From: Pseudomonas fluorescens
GTDB lineage: Bacteria; Pseudomonadota; Gammaproteobacteria; Pseudomonadales; Pseudomonadaceae
Direction: 5' to 3'
Assembly (NCBI RefSeq): GCF_018614775.1
Contig: NZ_JAGGOF010000045.1
Location: 1-64,000, forward strand
DNA: 64,000 bases
The notes beneath the pieces were generated by a model, which was not told the DNA's origin, did not search any database, and worked only from the letters and a program-made list of their open reading frames with translations. A program made the position numbers and the translations under genes. Below, piece by piece: positions 10,456-23,100 of this stretch (positions are counted from its first letter, which is position 1; every line of letters begins with the position of its first letter).

Positions 10456-11349
10456 TCAGCCTCGATAACGCAAGGCATCCAGCAACAGCGCGAACGCAGG
10501 GGATGTCTGGCGACGGTTGGGGTAATAGAGATGGAAGCCCACGAAAGGTGCACACCAGTCGTCCAGTACCTGCACCAGATCTCCCGCGGCAATATGCGGC
10601 GCGACCATGTCCTCGGGAATGTAGCTCAGGCCGAAGCCGTCAAGTGCGGCATCGAGCAGTTGGTAAGCGCCGTTGTAGGTCACTTGGCCCGACACTCGAA
10701 CATTGAGGCTTTCCTCGCCTTTTTTGAACTCCCAGGCGTACAAGCCGCCATTGGTAGGAAGGCGCAGGTTATTGCAACGATGCTGTGTCAGGTCGCGGGG
10801 TGTCGAGGGTACTGGGCAATTGGCAAAGTAGGCGGGGGATCCGACGACCAACATGCGCATGTCTGGCCCGATTCGAGTGGCGATCATGCCCTGAGCCACA
10901 TCTTCACCCAAGCGCACCCCCGCATCGAAACCCTATGCGGCAATATCGACAAAACTGTAGTCACAACAAACCTCGACCGAAATGTCGGGGTACTTGGGCA
11001 GGAATGTTTTCAGTACGGGCCTGAGGATAAATTCCAGCGCGTGGTCCATCGCGTTGATACGGATTGTCCCCGTGGGTTTGTCCCGCAGATCGCTCAGCGC
11101 CGCCAGTTGGATCTCCACCTGGTCGAAGTGCGGCCCAATCGTCTCAACCAGATGCCGACCGGCTTCAGTCGGTGAAACGCTGCGGGTCGTGCGCGTCAGC
11201 AAGCGCAACCCCAGGCGTGCTTCGAGGCTGCGAATCGTGTGGCTCAGCGCTGACTGGGAAACCCCTAGCTTGGCGGCCGCCTTGGTAAAGCTGCGTTCCC
11301 GCGCCACAGCCAGGAAGGCGAGCAGGTCATTGGCATTTTCTCGCAGCAT
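10456..11349 (-). pseudogene. LysR-family regulator interrupted by one amber stop
   Basis: A LysR regulator of normal length (about 297 codons) with the N-terminal winged helix (FTKAAAKLGVSQSALSHTIRSLE near residue 20) and the full effector domain through ALLLDALRYRG. A single TAG at 10933-10935 interrupts it between VDIAA and GFDAGVRLGED, where the family has a sense codon (commonly in an IVAEGFDAG context). Upstream and downstream parts are in the same frame and no other lesion is visible. It could be a young pseudogene, a strain polymorphism or a sequencing error. It sits upstream of the SDR pair. Confidence 0.8.
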
Positions 11350-11630
11350 TAATGAGCGTTCCGCATAAGTTTTCCTGATTCTAGTGACTAATTTTAATAG
11401 CGCACGGCGGATAGAGTGAGCGGTATCTATCGCTGCAAACGCCGTGCGTGTCGATGCGCCCTTCAAGGGGCGGAGCAGGACTGGCACACCCATCCGCATC
11501 GCCATTGCCGAAGTACTGGACCGAAAAGTGGTGGACTGGATGGAGCAGATCAGGGCCGGGACGACCCCGACGGGCAATGACGCGAGGCTGGAACGACCCT
11601 GATCGCCATGATCGTTCCAGGCTGTATCGA

Positions 11631-13829
11631 TCAGATCATCGGCGGTAACTTATCCAGCAATTTGTCCAGGGTGATCGGGTATTCCCGGACCCGCACGCCG
11701 GTGGCGTTGTACACCGCGTTGGCAATTGCCGCACTCACGCCACACAAGCCCAGCTCACCGACCCCCTTGGCTTTCATTGGAGAGGAATACTCGTCGGTTT
11801 CGTCGAGGAAAATCACTTCCTGATGGGGGATGTCTGCATGGACCGGTACTTCATACCCGGCCAGATCGTGATTGACGAAAAAACCCTGGCGTTTGTCCAC
11901 CGCCAACTCTTCCATCAACGCCGCGCCTACTCCCATGGTCATGGCGCCGATCACTTGGCTGCGGGCTGAGGTCGGGTTGAGTATTCGACCCGCCGCGCAC
12001 ACGGCCAACATGCGCCGTACACGGACTTCGCCGGTGGCACTGTCGACCGCGACTTCAACGAAGTGGGCGCCAAAGGTTGACTGTACGTATTGCTTGTTGA
12101 GCCCACCGAACTCGATGGAATCCTCGGCGACCAGCTCACCAGTGCGTGCGGCGGCGCCCAGGGGCAGATGCTGGTCGCCGACGCTCACCTGTCCGTCACG
12201 GAACTGCGCCTGTAGCACGTCCATGCCCAGGCGTTGCGCAACGGCTTCGCGCAGTTTCACGCAGGCGGCGTAGACGCCAGCTGTCGAGCAATTGGCGCCG
12301 AACTGGCCACCGGAACCGGCGGATACCGGAAAGCTCGAATCCCCCAGACGCACGACTACCTTGTCGAGGGGCAAGCCCATCATCTCGGCAGCGGTCTGGG
12401 CAATGATCGTGTAGCTGCCCGTGCCGATGTCGGTCATGTCGGTTTCCACGGTAACGATGCCCTGGTCATTGAGCCGGACCCGTGCCCCGGACTTCACCAA
12501 TTGATTGGCGCGAATGGCGGCACCGACGCCCATGCCGATGAACCAGCGTCCATCGCGTTGCGCCCCTGGTTGCCGATGTCGCTGGCTCCAGCCGAATCGC
12601 TCGGCCCCGGTTCTAAGGCATTCAACCAGTTGCCGCTGGGAGAAGCGTCGTTCGGGTTTGACCGGATCGACCTGGGTGTCGTTGAGAGTGCGGAACTCGA
12701 TGGGGTCGATGCTGAGCTTTTCGGCCATCTCGTCCATGGCTATTTCCAAGGCCATCAGGCCAGGGGTTTCTCCCGGTGCGCGCATGGCGTTGCCTTCCGG
12801 CAGATCGAGGACGGACAGGCGCGCCGTGACGCGTCGGTTGGCGCCGGCATACAGCAACTGACTGGGCTGCGCAGCCCGTTCGACCTTGCCGCCAGGCAGG
12901 TCCCCGGACCAGCTTTCATGGCCCATGGCGGTGATTTTACCGTCACGGTTGGCGCCAATCCGAATGCGCTGGATAGTCGCCGGGCGATGGGTGCTGTTGT
13001 TGATCATAAGCGGCCGACTCAGCGCGACTTTCACCGGCCGACCTGACAGGCGTGAGCCAATAGCGGCGAGCACCGCGTCCGATCGGATGAACAGCTTGCC
13101 GCCGAAGCCGCCACCAATGTAAGGCGAGATCAGGCGTACGTTTTGCTTGGGCAGGCCGAGGGTGGCCGCGAGGTCGGTGACGGACCAGTCGATCATTTGG
13201 TTGGAGGTCCAGACCGTCACCCGATCACCTTTCCAACTGGCCATCGAGGCAAAGGGTTCCATCATGGCGTGGGTTTGATCGGGCGTGGTGTAGGTCGCGT
13301 CCAGTTGTACGGGCGCGGCGGCAAATGCACCGTCGAAATCGCCATGCAGGCTGTCGGCCAATTGTTCCTTGGACTCGACTCCCAAGTCGCGAACGCTGGC
13401 CAGATCAAACACGCCGTCGTGGCGTGAATAGCTGACCTTCACCCGTTGGGCGGCACCGCGTGCTTGCTCGAAGGTCTCCGCCACCACCATGGCCACGGCC
13501 TGATGATAGTGCTGGATCTCAGGCCCACCCAGCAGCCTGGCAGTGTTGAATTTGCCTTTGCCCAGCTTGCCCGCGTTGGCGGCGGTGACGATGACGATGA
13601 CCCCCGGTGCCGACTCGGCATCCGACAGGTCCATGGAAGTAATGCGACCCTTGGCGATGGCTGAGCCGATGACATAGCCATAGGCCTGGTTTGCCACGGC
13701 GTCATGATGCTCGTAGGCGTAAGGGGCCCGCCCGCAGGTCTTCAGGGAGCCTTCGATCCGGACTGTTGGCTTGCCGACCACTTTCATCTGGTCGATGGGG
13801 TTGGTCGCGGCAGGGGTATCGAATTTCAT
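11631..13829 (-). CDS. paoC: Periplasmic aldehyde oxidoreductase, molybdopterin subunit
   Basis: The 732-residue large subunit of a xanthine-oxidase-family enzyme, the same length as E. coli PaoC. It binds the molybdenum cofactor and oxidises aldehydes. The catalytic glutamate is in [10 protein letters not shown] at residue 692, counted from the C-terminus and matching the PaoC active-site position. Cofactor segments [11 protein letters not shown] and [19 protein letters not shown] are present. It is the last gene of the paoABC operon and overlaps paoB by four bases. No dedicated XdhC/PaoD maturation factor follows; the next gene downstream on this strand is the broken LysR. Confidence 0.9.
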   Translation of the reverse strand: MKFDTPAATNPIDQMKVVGKPTVRIEGSLKTCGRAPYAYEHHDAVANQAYGYVIGSAIAKGRITSMDLSDAESAPGVIVIVTAANAGKLGKGKFNTARLLGGPEIQHYHQAVAMVVAETFEQARGAAQRVKVSYSRHDGVFDLASVRDLGVESKEQLADSLHGDFDGAFAAAPVQLDATYTTPDQTHAMMEPFASMASWKGDRVTVWTSNQMIDWSVTDLAATLGLPKQNVRLISPYIGGGFGGKLFIRSDAVLAAIGSRLSGRPVKVALSRPLMINNSTHRPATIQRIRIGANRDGKITAMGHESWSGDLPGGKVERAAQPSQLLYAGANRRVTARLSVLDLPEGNAMRAPGETPGLMALEIAMDEMAEKLSIDPIEFRTLNDTQVDPVKPERRFSQRQLVECLRTGAERFGWSQRHRQPGAQRDGRWFIGMGVGAAIRANQLVKSGARVRLNDQGIVTVETDMTDIGTGSYTIIAQTAAEMMGLPLDKVVVRLGDSSFPVSAGSGGQFGANCSTAGVYAACVKLREAVAQRLGMDVLQAQFRDGQVSVGDQHLPLGAAARTGELVAEDSIEFGGLNKQYVQSTFGAHFVEVAVDSATGEVRVRRMLAVCAAGRILNPTSARSQVIGAMTMGVGAALMEELAVDKRQGFFVNHDLAGYEVPVHADIPHQEVIFLDETDEYSSPMKAKGVGELGLCGVSAAIANAVYNATGVRVREYPITLDKLLDKLPPMI

Positions 13830-14782
13830 GCCTGGGTCCTCGCTTGCGCTATCACCGAGGCGAGTGTTCGTTCCACCAGGGTCAGCTTGAATGCGTTTTC
13901 ATGGGTGGGGGTGGCGTCGGCCAGTAATCGTTGGGTCACCGCTTTCGCCCCGCTGGGCAGCACCGATTCGGCCGCTTCCACGCGCCATGGCTTATGCGCG
14001 ACGCCGCCCAGCGCGACGCGCCCGGTGCCGTCCGATTGAATCACCGCACCAACCGAAACCAGCGCGAACGCATAGGAGGAGCGGTCACGTACCTTCTGGT
14101 AAATATGCGTGCCCCCAATGGGCGCCGGCAGGGTAACGGCGGTGATCAGCTCATTGGGCGCCAGGGCGGTTTCGATATTGGGGGTATTGCCGGGCAAGCG
14201 ATGGAAGTCCGCCATGGCAATGACCCGCGTCGTACCGTCCGGGCGCACGGTTTCAACCTGGGCATCGAGGGCGCGCAGGGCGATGGCCATGTCGCTGGGG
14301 TGGGTCGCGATGCAGGCGTCGCTGACCCCGATGATCGCCGATTGCCGACTGAAGCCTCCGATGGCCGCGCAACCACTGCCAGGTTGGCGTTTGTTGCACG
14401 CTTGGTAGGTGTCGTAGAAGTAAGGGCAGCGGGTACGTTGCAGCAGGTTGCCGGCGGTGGTGGCCGCGTTGCGCAACTGGCCTGACGCTCCGGCGAGCAA
14501 CGCCCGGGACAGCAGGCCGTAGTCCTTTCTGATCCGCGCATCGGCGGCCAGGTCGGTGTTGCGCACCAGTGCGCCAATCCTCAGGCCGCCCTCGGATGTG
14601 GCCTCGATGCGGTCCAGCTCCAGTCCGTTGACGTCGATTACGTGCGTGGGCGTCTCGATCTCCAGCTTCATCAAGTCCAGCAGGTTGGTGCCGCCGGCAA
14701 TGAACCGCGAACCACTGACCTGGGCCGCCAACGCAGCGGCTTCCGCCGGGGATTTGGCACGTAGATATGTAAAAGGTCTCAT
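13826..14782 (-). CDS. paoB: Aldehyde oxidoreductase FAD-binding subunit
   Basis: The 318-residue FAD subunit, identical in length to E. coli PaoB. The FAD phosphate loop is [13 protein letters not shown] (27-39). A cysteine-rich insert, C119 ([11 protein letters not shown]), C129 (CNKR) and C138 (GSGC), matches the region that holds the extra [4Fe-4S] cluster in PaoB and is lacking in most xanthine dehydrogenases. It passes electrons from the paoA iron-sulfur clusters to the acceptor. It overlaps paoA by four bases and paoC by four, so translation is coupled. Confidence 0.9.
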   Translation of the reverse strand: MRPFTYLRAKSPAEAAALAAQVSGSRFIAGGTNLLDLMKLEIETPTHVIDVNGLELDRIEATSEGGLRIGALVRNTDLAADARIRKDYGLLSRALLAGASGQLRNAATTAGNLLQRTRCPYFYDTYQACNKRQPGSGCAAIGGFSRQSAIIGVSDACIATHPSDMAIALRALDAQVETVRPDGTTRVIAMADFHRLPGNTPNIETALAPNELITAVTLPAPIGGTHIYQKVRDRSSYAFALVSVGAVIQSDGTGRVALGGVAHKPWRVEAAESVLPSGAKAVTQRLLADATPTHENAFKLTLVERTLASVIAQARTQA

Positions 14783-15414
14783 ACGTTGACCTCCGCGACT
14801 TCGCTGATCGCCTCGATGATGTTGGAGTACGCCCCGCAGCGGCAGATATTGCCGCTCATGCGTTCCTGGAATTCGCTGGCGATCAGTTGGGGGGCAGCGG
14901 TGAGGCTGGCGCTGGCGTGGCTGGGAATGCCCTGACGAATTTCATCGAGCATCGCCACGGCGGAACAGATCTGTCCTGGCGTGCAATAGCCACATTGATA
15001 GCCATCGTGTTTGACGAACGCCGCTTGCATCGCATGCAGTTTGTCCGGCGTGCCGAGGCCTTCAATGGTGATGATCTTCGAGCCTTCGTGCATAACCGCA
15101 AGGGTCAAGCAGGAATTGACACGCCGACCGTCGACGATGACTGTACAGGCACCGCACTGGCCATGGTCACAACCTTTCTTGGTGCCGGTCAGCTTGAGAT
15201 TTTCCCGCAAGACGTCGAGCAGGGTGGTGCGGGTATCCACGTCCATCGCCCGGGGCTGACCATTGACGGTCAGCCCCACCATGGCCTGGATCGGTCGCGT
15301 CAGGTTCGCCGCAGAGGCTTTGGCGCTGATGAAGGGTGGAAGGGCCACCGTCGCGGCCGTCACCGCGCCGACGATCATAAAGGTGCGTCGGGATATGTTC
15401 AGCAGGTCGTCCAT
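14779..15414 (-). CDS. paoA: Aldehyde oxidoreductase [2Fe-2S] subunit with Tat signal
   Basis: A 211-residue iron-sulfur subunit. A twin-arginine signal ([17 protein letters not shown], residues 8-24) sends the folded complex to the periplasm. Plant-type cluster ligands are C82, C87, C90 and C102 (CDHGQCGAC), and the second cluster uses C141, C144, C191 and C193 (CGYC, CRC). I chose ATG 15414; a TTG 14 codons earlier is possible. It is the first gene of paoABC, so a promoter should lie in the gap above 15414. The enzyme probably detoxifies aromatic or aliphatic aldehydes. Confidence 0.9.
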   Translation of the reverse strand: MDDLLNISRRTFMIVGAVTAATVALPPFISAKASAANLTRPIQAMVGLTVNGQPRAMDVDTRTTLLDVLRENLKLTGTKKGCDHGQCGACTVIVDGRRVNSCLTLAVMHEGSKIITIEGLGTPDKLHAMQAAFVKHDGYQCGYCTPGQICSAVAMLDEIRQGIPSHASASLTAAPQLIASEFQERMSGNICRCGAYSNIIEAISEVAEVNV

Positions 15415-15824
15415 TGATTCTATTCCCGGTTTCGGCAGCGGTTTAGGGGTGGACAAGGCAGGCGGTGCGGGTCTTTGTCGCCCGATACGCTAGTCCTGGC
15501 CACTACTCATCAGAAAAAGTGACTCCCATGCTCGCAGATTGTTTTTGCGTTATCCGGGTATAGAGCTATGCGTCGATTTCATGAATGGGCGGGGAGTACG
15601 GCTGGCTTGGCCTGTAGGGGAGAATGGCGGAATCAGCAGAACGGATGGAGGTGTTTCAGAATGTATCTTCAAGGCAACGTGCTATGGAATCGCTGCCGGG
15701 TGGGCGGGGGACGTTAGAAGGTCTTTTCGAGAAGGATGTATACGCTGTTGATCTGTGAGAATGGCCCTTTGGGTAAATCCAGGACACAAAAAATCGCTTA
15801 GATTGCTGCGCAGGCGTTAGACGT
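15415..15824. other. Non-coding gap between paoA and the four-gene operon
   Basis: About 410 bases with no convincing gene, repeat or tRNA. It must hold the paoABC promoter (minus strand, proximal to 15414) and the end of the operon that finishes at 15825. I see no strong T-tailed terminator and no direct repeats that would mark an insertion boundary. Confidence 0.6.
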
Positions 15825-17183
15825 TCATTTATGAAGAGTCTTTTGCTGACCAACGATTGCCTCTACACCAGGTCCGGAAATGCTCGTTTCTTTAAGCGGG
15901 ACTTCACCCACCGAAAGTGCCCGCTCGATCAGTAACTCGCCACCCTTGTCTTTCAATAAGGCCTGCAACCGCTGGAACTCGCCGCACCAGATGGTTTCAA
16001 TGTCGCGATCTCGCGTCCTGTCGCGGTCGCTGCTGAGGGCGACCGCGCGGACTTGCAGGCGGCCGTTGTCGGCTTTGCCACCCACCTCCACGCCATACCC
16101 CGGAGTGGCGGTTTTGCGCAGCACGACCCGGCCGGTTTCTGCCCAGGCGGTCGCCATGCCTTCGCGCACTTCGTAGCCGAGGCTGGCCAAGCCGCCGAGC
16201 ACGGCTTCGCGACGGGCGAGGGCGGCCTGGTCTTGCAAGTGGGCAGCGATGAGCGTTTTACACTGTTCGATCAGTCCGGCCATTGCCGAGAGCTCGGTGT
16301 CGGTTGTGCAGGCGCCGATGTGACCAAGCAAGGTTGCGTGTTCGATGCCCGTGTAGGTTTCGATTTCGCTGGCCAGATCCCGTAGTTGTTCCAGGCATTC
16401 GCGCTGGCTCTGGAAGTTTCGGGTGGACGCGGCGAGGTCAAGCACCAGGCTGTCGAGCAGCAGGTTACGCCGCTTGGCATCGGTTTGCGTTTCAGCTTTT
16501 TCCAGTGCCAGGAGGAACGGCGCGGCACGCTCGGCGCCTTGCAGCAGTTGCAGCTCAACGATGTGGCGGTCAATGCGCAGCAGCCGTACGTCGCGCGTCG
16601 CATCCGGTTCCCGGGCCGCGATCCATTCGCGCAGGGAAACCTCGGGTTCGTCGACCTTGAGTTGCTGCACCAGGGCGCGTTGGGTATCGCTCAGGGTTGG
16701 CTCCTCGCTTGCCTTGCTCAAGCGGGCGAAACCCTCGGCCAGCAGACGTTCGGCATCTTCCCGACTGGCACCGCTGGCCAATCGTGAGAGGGACTCCAGC
16801 AAGGCTTGATCGACGCTTTCGGGTTTGGCTTGCAAGGCATCAAGCAGGGTCGCGGCGTTTTCCTGGACGCGTCGGTCACGTTGACGGCGCTCGGCGGCAC
16901 GGAGGATCGCGCGTTCCTCGCGATCTTCCAGGTCACGGCGCAGGTGCTCGATCTCCACTGGCACGGCCTTCTGCAGTTCCGCCAATCGGTCTTCTGCCAG
17001 CAGAGCGCGCAGGCGAGCGTGTCGCGCCAGGGCGGCGGCGCGCTCCTGTTCGCTTAACTCGCCAAGCCTGGTGGCCTGTGTCTGCCAACGCTCCACGGCG
17101 CGCTCCAGGCGTTGCAAGTGGCCTTCACAGATGGAGATGATTTCTTCGCGAGTGACAATGCGAACGACCTTGGGACCACTCAT
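15825..17183 (-). CDS. Coiled-coil protein of the AAA+/radical SAM/helicase operon
   Basis: A 452-residue cytosolic protein that I do not recognise. Residues 1-130 are charged and helical with heptad-like patterns (EEIISICEGHLQRLERAVERWQ; LRRDLEDREERAILRAAERRQRDRR), indicating a long coiled coil. Residues 130-330 are helical and acidic. Residues 340-430 look like a compact beta-containing domain (GYEVREGMATAWAETGRVVLRKT; PGYGVEVGGKADNGRLQVRAVAL). No signal peptide or membrane segment. Its ATG overlaps the stop of the 2102-residue helicase gene by four bases, so it is the last gene of the four-gene operon and is probably made in proportion to it. A structural or adaptor role is plausible, but nothing in the sequence proves it. 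Confidence 0.75.
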   Translation of the reverse strand: MSGPKVVRIVTREEIISICEGHLQRLERAVERWQTQATRLGELSEQERAAALARHARLRALLAEDRLAELQKAVPVEIEHLRRDLEDREERAILRAAERRQRDRRVQENAATLLDALQAKPESVDQALLESLSRLASGASREDAERLLAEGFARLSKASEEPTLSDTQRALVQQLKVDEPEVSLREWIAAREPDATRDVRLLRIDRHIVELQLLQGAERAAPFLLALEKAETQTDAKRRNLLLDSLVLDLAASTRNFQSQRECLEQLRDLASEIETYTGIEHATLLGHIGACTTDTELSAMAGLIEQCKTLIAAHLQDQAALARREAVLGGLASLGYEVREGMATAWAETGRVVLRKTATPGYGVEVGGKADNGRLQVRAVALSSDRDRTRDRDIETIWCGEFQRLQALLKDKGGELLIERALSVGEVPLKETSISGPGVEAIVGQQKTLHK

Positions 17184-20100
17184 TGGCAGATTTCCGTATC
17201 AACTGAAGTAGGGCTGGGTTGCGGTGGCGGTTCGACCTTCATGGCTTGTTCGATGGCTTCACGCAGGCGTGCACGCTCGCTGTCGCCATTGTGATACCAG
17301 GCTTGCGATGACACTCGGTGGATGTGCGGGATGGCGCGGTGCAGCACGGATGGGCGCCAGATTTCCCGGGCGCGGGCGCGCTCGAGCAGATTGTGGCAAG
17401 GCGCATCGCACTCGATGCCGATGGCGTACAGGCCCGTACCTGGATTTTCGATGGCGAAGTCGAGACCGAAAGCGTCGCCTTCACTGGCGGGAGCGGCTTG
17501 CCATCCCAGGGAATGAATGAACTCACCGACCAGCCTGACAAAACCATCACGCTGCTGCCCCTGCTCACGCTGCTGGCTGCTGCGGTCGGTCTGCAGGCGC
17601 TCCAGCAGCTTACCGCTGCTGCTGAATTCGCCCGAGGACAGCGCGCGAGCGTACTCCAGATAGCCTTGCAGATAGTCACGGGGGCTGCTGGGGGCACGGT
17701 GCGTGTTGAGCATGTCGGAGATATCGGCGATCGGCATCGACGTGATCATCACCACCTTGCGCCGCGCGCGGGTCACCGCCACGTTCAGGCGCCGTTCGCC
17801 ACCCGTCTGCCCGAGCACGCCGAAGCTGCGGCGGAATGTGCCTTGGCTGTTGCGGCCGAAAGTGGAGGAGAAGACGATGATGTCGCGTTCATCCCCCTGC
17901 ACGTTCTCCACGTTCTTGACGAACACCGACATGTCCTCGCCGTCTTCGCTGCGCTCGCGCTCCTGGGCATAGGCAGCGCGGAACAGTTCATCCTGCTCAG
18001 CGCGCTGCTCCAGGTGCTCTTCGATGAGGTCGGCCTGCTTGCGGTTGAAGGTGACGACACCCACTGAGGGGCGCTGGTCGTAGGGCTCCTGCCACAACTC
18101 GTTGAGGTACTCGACGACCCGTTCGGCTTCCTGGGCGTTGCTCTGGTTCTGATACAGCCCACCGACCTGGATCAGCTCCACGGGCTTGATGCGCTGAATG
18201 CTCGCCTGCGGGTGGCGGACCGGAACGTTAAGGCGATTGCCATAGAACGAGGCGTTGGAAAAGCCGATCAGTTCACGGTAGGCCGAACGGTAGTGGATCT
18301 GCAATGTGGTGCTGGGCAGAGCGTTACGCGCCAGTTGCAGTAGGTCAGGGCAGTCCTTGATTTCACGACGGTTCCAAGTGTCTTCGAACGCTTCGCGCTG
18401 TTCCTCATCCGCGTCTTGGTCAGGCTCGTCGCCGTCGAACATTTCGGCTTCGTCGCTTTCGATACGACTGGAAAAGAAAGCCGTCGGCGGCATTTGCTTT
18501 TCATCGCCGCTGACCACAGTGACCTGACCGCGGAACAGAGTAGGCAGGGCGAACTCAACCGGCATCTGCGAGGCTTCGTCATAGATGACAGTATCGAACA
18601 GGCCTGCCTTGAGTGGCAGTACACGGCTGGCGACGTCGGGGTTCATCAGCCACACCGGACGCAGGCTCATCAAGCCAAGGTTACTGCCCAGTTCGATGAA
18701 TTCGCGCAGGCGCCGCGAGCGTTTGCCCGTCAGGCGGGTGACGTCCTCCCATTGCTTGCGATTGCCCAGGTGATCGAGGTTTATGCCGTTGGCCAGCAGC
18801 TCACGATTGAGCAGCCGCATCTGTGCATCGGCTTGTGCGAGGCTGGCGACTTTGGCGCGGGCTTCGTCCTGGCTGAACAGCAGCTCGGGATGGGTTTGCT
18901 CGATGCGGTGTTTCCAACCCAACCGCGCTTCGCGGTTGAGCAAGCGTCGTACTGCGGCTTCGAGTTGGTCGGGCGCAATGCTGTCCAACTGCTCCTGGCG
19001 TTGGCGCAACAGTGCGAGCAACTCCAGGTCGGCTGTCGTTAACTGACCGGCGCGCCCGCGGAATGTCTGGTAGGCGGCCAGGAAGGGCAGCGCCTGATGC
19101 AGACGATCCAGGCTCAGTTGATTGCTCAGGTTGTGTTCGATGGCGTGCTGCAATTGCTGCACCAGCTCTTCGCCCAGCCAATCGCCGAGTACCTTGAGTT
19201 GCTCGAGGCTGGATTGGCGAACGCCGTGGCGCATCAACGAAGCATCGAGATCGCTGAGCAGCGCCTCGAGATGTTGTTTGTCGCCGGCGAGGGCGGCCTC
19301 GTCTGCTTGTCGGGCGCGAGGCGATTGCGCCAAGGCCAGGGCCAGCGCCTGGATTTCCAGCAGGTGGCGGATGTCGCTCTTCACGAAGCTGGTCAGTTCC
19401 AGGCAGGCTTGCCTGCTCACCGTTTCCAGTTCCAATGCCTGATGCAGGGTACTCAGCTCGGCGCGCAATGGCCGCCACTGGCTTTCCAGTCGGATGGCTG
19501 CCTGCAGGGTTGGCAGCGCTTCAATAACACGGCTTTCCCCTTGGCCTTGAAGGAAGTTGCGCAGTCGCCTGCGCCGCAGCAGATGCAGGGGGTTGATGTT
19601 CGCCATCCAGGAGCGGGCAGCCATGACCTTGGCGCAGTCCTGATCCAGATGCCTGAGGGCTTTGTTTTCGAGCAGGCAGAGGACCGGTGACAAGGCGGGG
19701 GCGTAGTGGTCCTGATCGAGTTGGCCAAGTTGCTGGTCCAGTTGCTGCAGTTCGCCGAGAATCGACTCACCCCGTGGGAGCCGACCCTCTTCGCGGCTGC
19801 GGAACAGCGGCAGCCAGCGCGCAAGACGCAGTCGTTGCTCTTGCTTCAGGTCAAGCAGGGCAGCGACATGGGCCGCTATCCAGTGACGGTACGGCGCCGG
19901 GTCGTCGATCTCGAAGCTGGCAGGGTGTGCCTGCAACGTGGCCTGACGGTTGTTTTCAGCCTGGGTGAAACTGTGCAAATTGTCGGTGAAGGCCTGCAGG
20001 GTCGCCCGGTCGGCGGCGAATGACTGCAACTGCCCCAATGGGCTGCCTTCGTAGCGTGCGGGTAACCACAGGCGAATCAGCGGCGCGCAGCTTTCTTCCA

Positions 20101-23100
20101 GGCGGGTCAGGCTGGCGAGGTCCAGGGAGGCCAGGCGTTGGCGCAAGGCCGGAAACTCGAGCGGAGCGGGGCCGGACTCCAGTTCGATCAGTTCGCCAAG
20201 CAGCCTGCGATAGCTCAGGCCGGTATTTTCATCCAGGCGATGCAGGCTCTGGTGGAAGCGGTCGAGCTCGCCCTCCAGGGCCTCGATGCGGGCCGCGACC
20301 TGTTCGCGCTGGCGCTGGCAACCCTGCGCCTGACTGCCGTTCGTGAACAGGCTTTCCAGCTGTTCGCGGATACCGCGAATGACGGGCTCGCGGTCACGGT
20401 TGACGTCATTGAGCATGACGATGCGTTGACCGAGGCCTTCGGCGACCAGACGTTTGTACACCACCTCCAGCGCCGCATGCTTCTGACAGACAATAAGCAA
20501 GCTGCGCTGGCGGCCGATAGCATCGGCGACCATGTTGACGATGGTCTGGCTCTTGCCGGTTCCGGGAGGCCCCTCGACCAGCAGTCCCGGGCTCTGCCGG
20601 GCCTGGATCACGGCCGCTTCCTGGGACGGATCGCTGGCCACGGTGAAGTAGCGTTGCAGCTCGCCAGGCGGTGCCTCGTGCCCGGTTTCGTCGGCAGTCT
20701 TGAGGCGCAACGCCGTTTCCAGGCCGGTGCCAGCGGGTGACAAGGTCTTCAGTTGGCGCAGGTCCTCACCGATGGCTTGTCCCATGAACGTCACGTGAAA
20801 CAGCACTGCCGCGCAGTCCAGTTCATCTTGGTAGGGAGCAATCTCTACCGTGCTGGCGGGCAGGTTGCCTAGGGCGCGTGAGCGGATGCTGGCGAGCATG
20901 CCGAAGGCGTCCATCACATCCGTCGCACGAATTGACGAGCGCCCTAGCAGTTCATCGGCGGTCTTGCGCCAGCGCTTGCAGGTTTCGGCGCCGAGTACGC
21001 TTTCCAGTGCAGGGTTGAGCCGCACTTCCTCTCGTTCACTGTCAAACGCCAGGGCGACATGACCACGTGAACCCAGCTCCAGCAGCAGTCTCACTGGCCA
21101 CAGCAGCAGCGGGATGATCCGCGTACGCGTGGTGCCGCGAGGGTCGCGGTTGAGCAGGAAAGGGAAGCCCAGGTAGAGCCCGTCGATGCCGGTGTCGCGT
21201 TTGTACAGTGCGCTTTGCCGGTACAGGGCCTGCAAGCGCGATTCAAGTTGGCCGTTGAGCTGAAAACTCTCCGGATCGAGGTTTACTGCTCGGGCATTGC
21301 GTTGCAGTAAATGGTCGAGCAAAGCCGTGGCCGGACTGCGCTGGCTGTTCAGTTCGTTGAGGTCGATCCGTGCGGTGGTCTTGCCGATGCTCATACGCAC
21401 CAGCGGCCCGCGCATCACGGCGGTCACCACCTTCTTCTCGAAGAAGTCGAGGATCTGTGAGACGTACTGCTGTTTCTGTGGTTCCAGCCAATGACTGGTC
21501 GGAATGGCCAGCAACACCAGTGCCTGGGCCAACGGCATACGTCGCTCCAGACGGAACTGCTCGGCCCACTCATCCACTGCCGGCACGCCACAACGAGCAA
21601 ACCCTTGGATGCGCTCGTCGACGCTGCGGTACAGCTCAAGTCGCGAATGCAGCAGCAGTTGGGTCGCCGCTTCGGCGTCGAACCAGCCAACGTCAGCATT
21701 GCTGGCCAGCTCGGCGGCGGCCTCTATGATCGAGGATGCCGAACGGAACTGACTGATCGCGGCGCTGAGCAGCACGATCAGGTCTTCTTCGGCGATCACC
21801 CGGCGCTCCGACAGTGAACTCAGTCCTGGGTGGTCGGTGTCTGGAAACAGGCGTTGGCGCTCCTGCCACTGCGTGGCCAGCTTGGCTCGCGAGGTCGACA
21901 GCAGGAGTATCCGTAGCTGCTCTTCAACCAACTCGATGTGCTGGTGCAAGGCGCGCTGACGAACGTTTTCGGCGCGGGATTTGAGGCGCGACAGCCAGTT
22001 GTCGGTTTGCAATTGCTCGAGCAGGTCCGGGACCGACCCGCTGATCAGGCGATAGCCTTCCAGCGGATGCTCCAGCAGCCACCCTGGCGTGACGATGTCG
22101 CCACGATGGATCAACGGGATTTCCGGGTTGAGGATTCTCAAGGCCAGCATGAGACGGAAGTCGTCCTCGATCCCTTCGTGCTGGACGACCTGACGCAAGC
22201 CAGCGACCAGGGAAGGGGCGAGACCGACCTGCTCGGCCCATGTCACGATCACACCGCGCAGCAAATGGTCCAGGGCCTGTTGCCAGTTATCTGCCTGGGC
22301 TGCCGCCAGGGCGAATACGCCGGGCTTATGGAAGCGACGCTCACCCAGCAGAAGGGTGGCACCTTCACCTTCGTCCGTTTGCTGGACGGAAGAGGCCGGC
22401 GCCTCGACCGCACTACCCTTGAGCCAGCCTTCGACCTGCGGCCATTGCCAGCGCTGATGACGGTCGCGTGCCAGCAGACCTCGCAGCAGCAGGTTCAGAC
22501 GTGGATCGAGATCGTCGGGGATTGGCACGCCGTTGGCCAGTACGTGAATGAGAAACGCATTGGCGTTGATGCCGTCGAAGCAGGCGCCCTGGGTCAGTTG
22601 TTCGAGCAGGATCATGCCCAGGCTCCACCAGTCCGAGGCGGCCGCAACGCCGCCTGCGATGGCTTCTGGCGCCATGTAGCGACTGGTTTCCAGAGGCGAA
22701 ACGATGTCCAGGTCGAACTCGGACAGGCGTGCCGAACCGAAACCGCTGATGACCAGGTCCAGTGGTTCGCGAGAACGTACCAGCAGGCTGGCTGGGCGCA
22801 GGTCACGATGGCGCAGGCCAGCCTCGTTGAACGCATGCAGCGCCAGGCCTAGTTCGTTGACCACATGATGCACGCTGTCGCTGTCGCGAATCACGCTGCC
22901 GAGGTCTGCCAGGGTTCCGCCGGTGAGTTCCTCAATGACCTCGTAGGCACGATCATCCCAGCGGCCGGTGGCGATGATTTCAGGTACGTGCTCGCGTGGC
23001 AGTCGGCGAATCACGTCATAGATCGCCGGGTCCGGTTCGGCACCGGGTCGATACAAGGTCAAGACTGCTCGTTGCGCGGTTTCATCGTGCTCGGCGAGGT

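Noticed and set aside
11404-11606. Short plus-strand frame reading RIAIAEVLDRKVVDWMEQ before the pao operon end
   Set aside because: It looks protein-like, but I cannot place it in a family, it has no start signal, and it lies in the 281-base gap between paoC and the LysR gene. It may be a relic.
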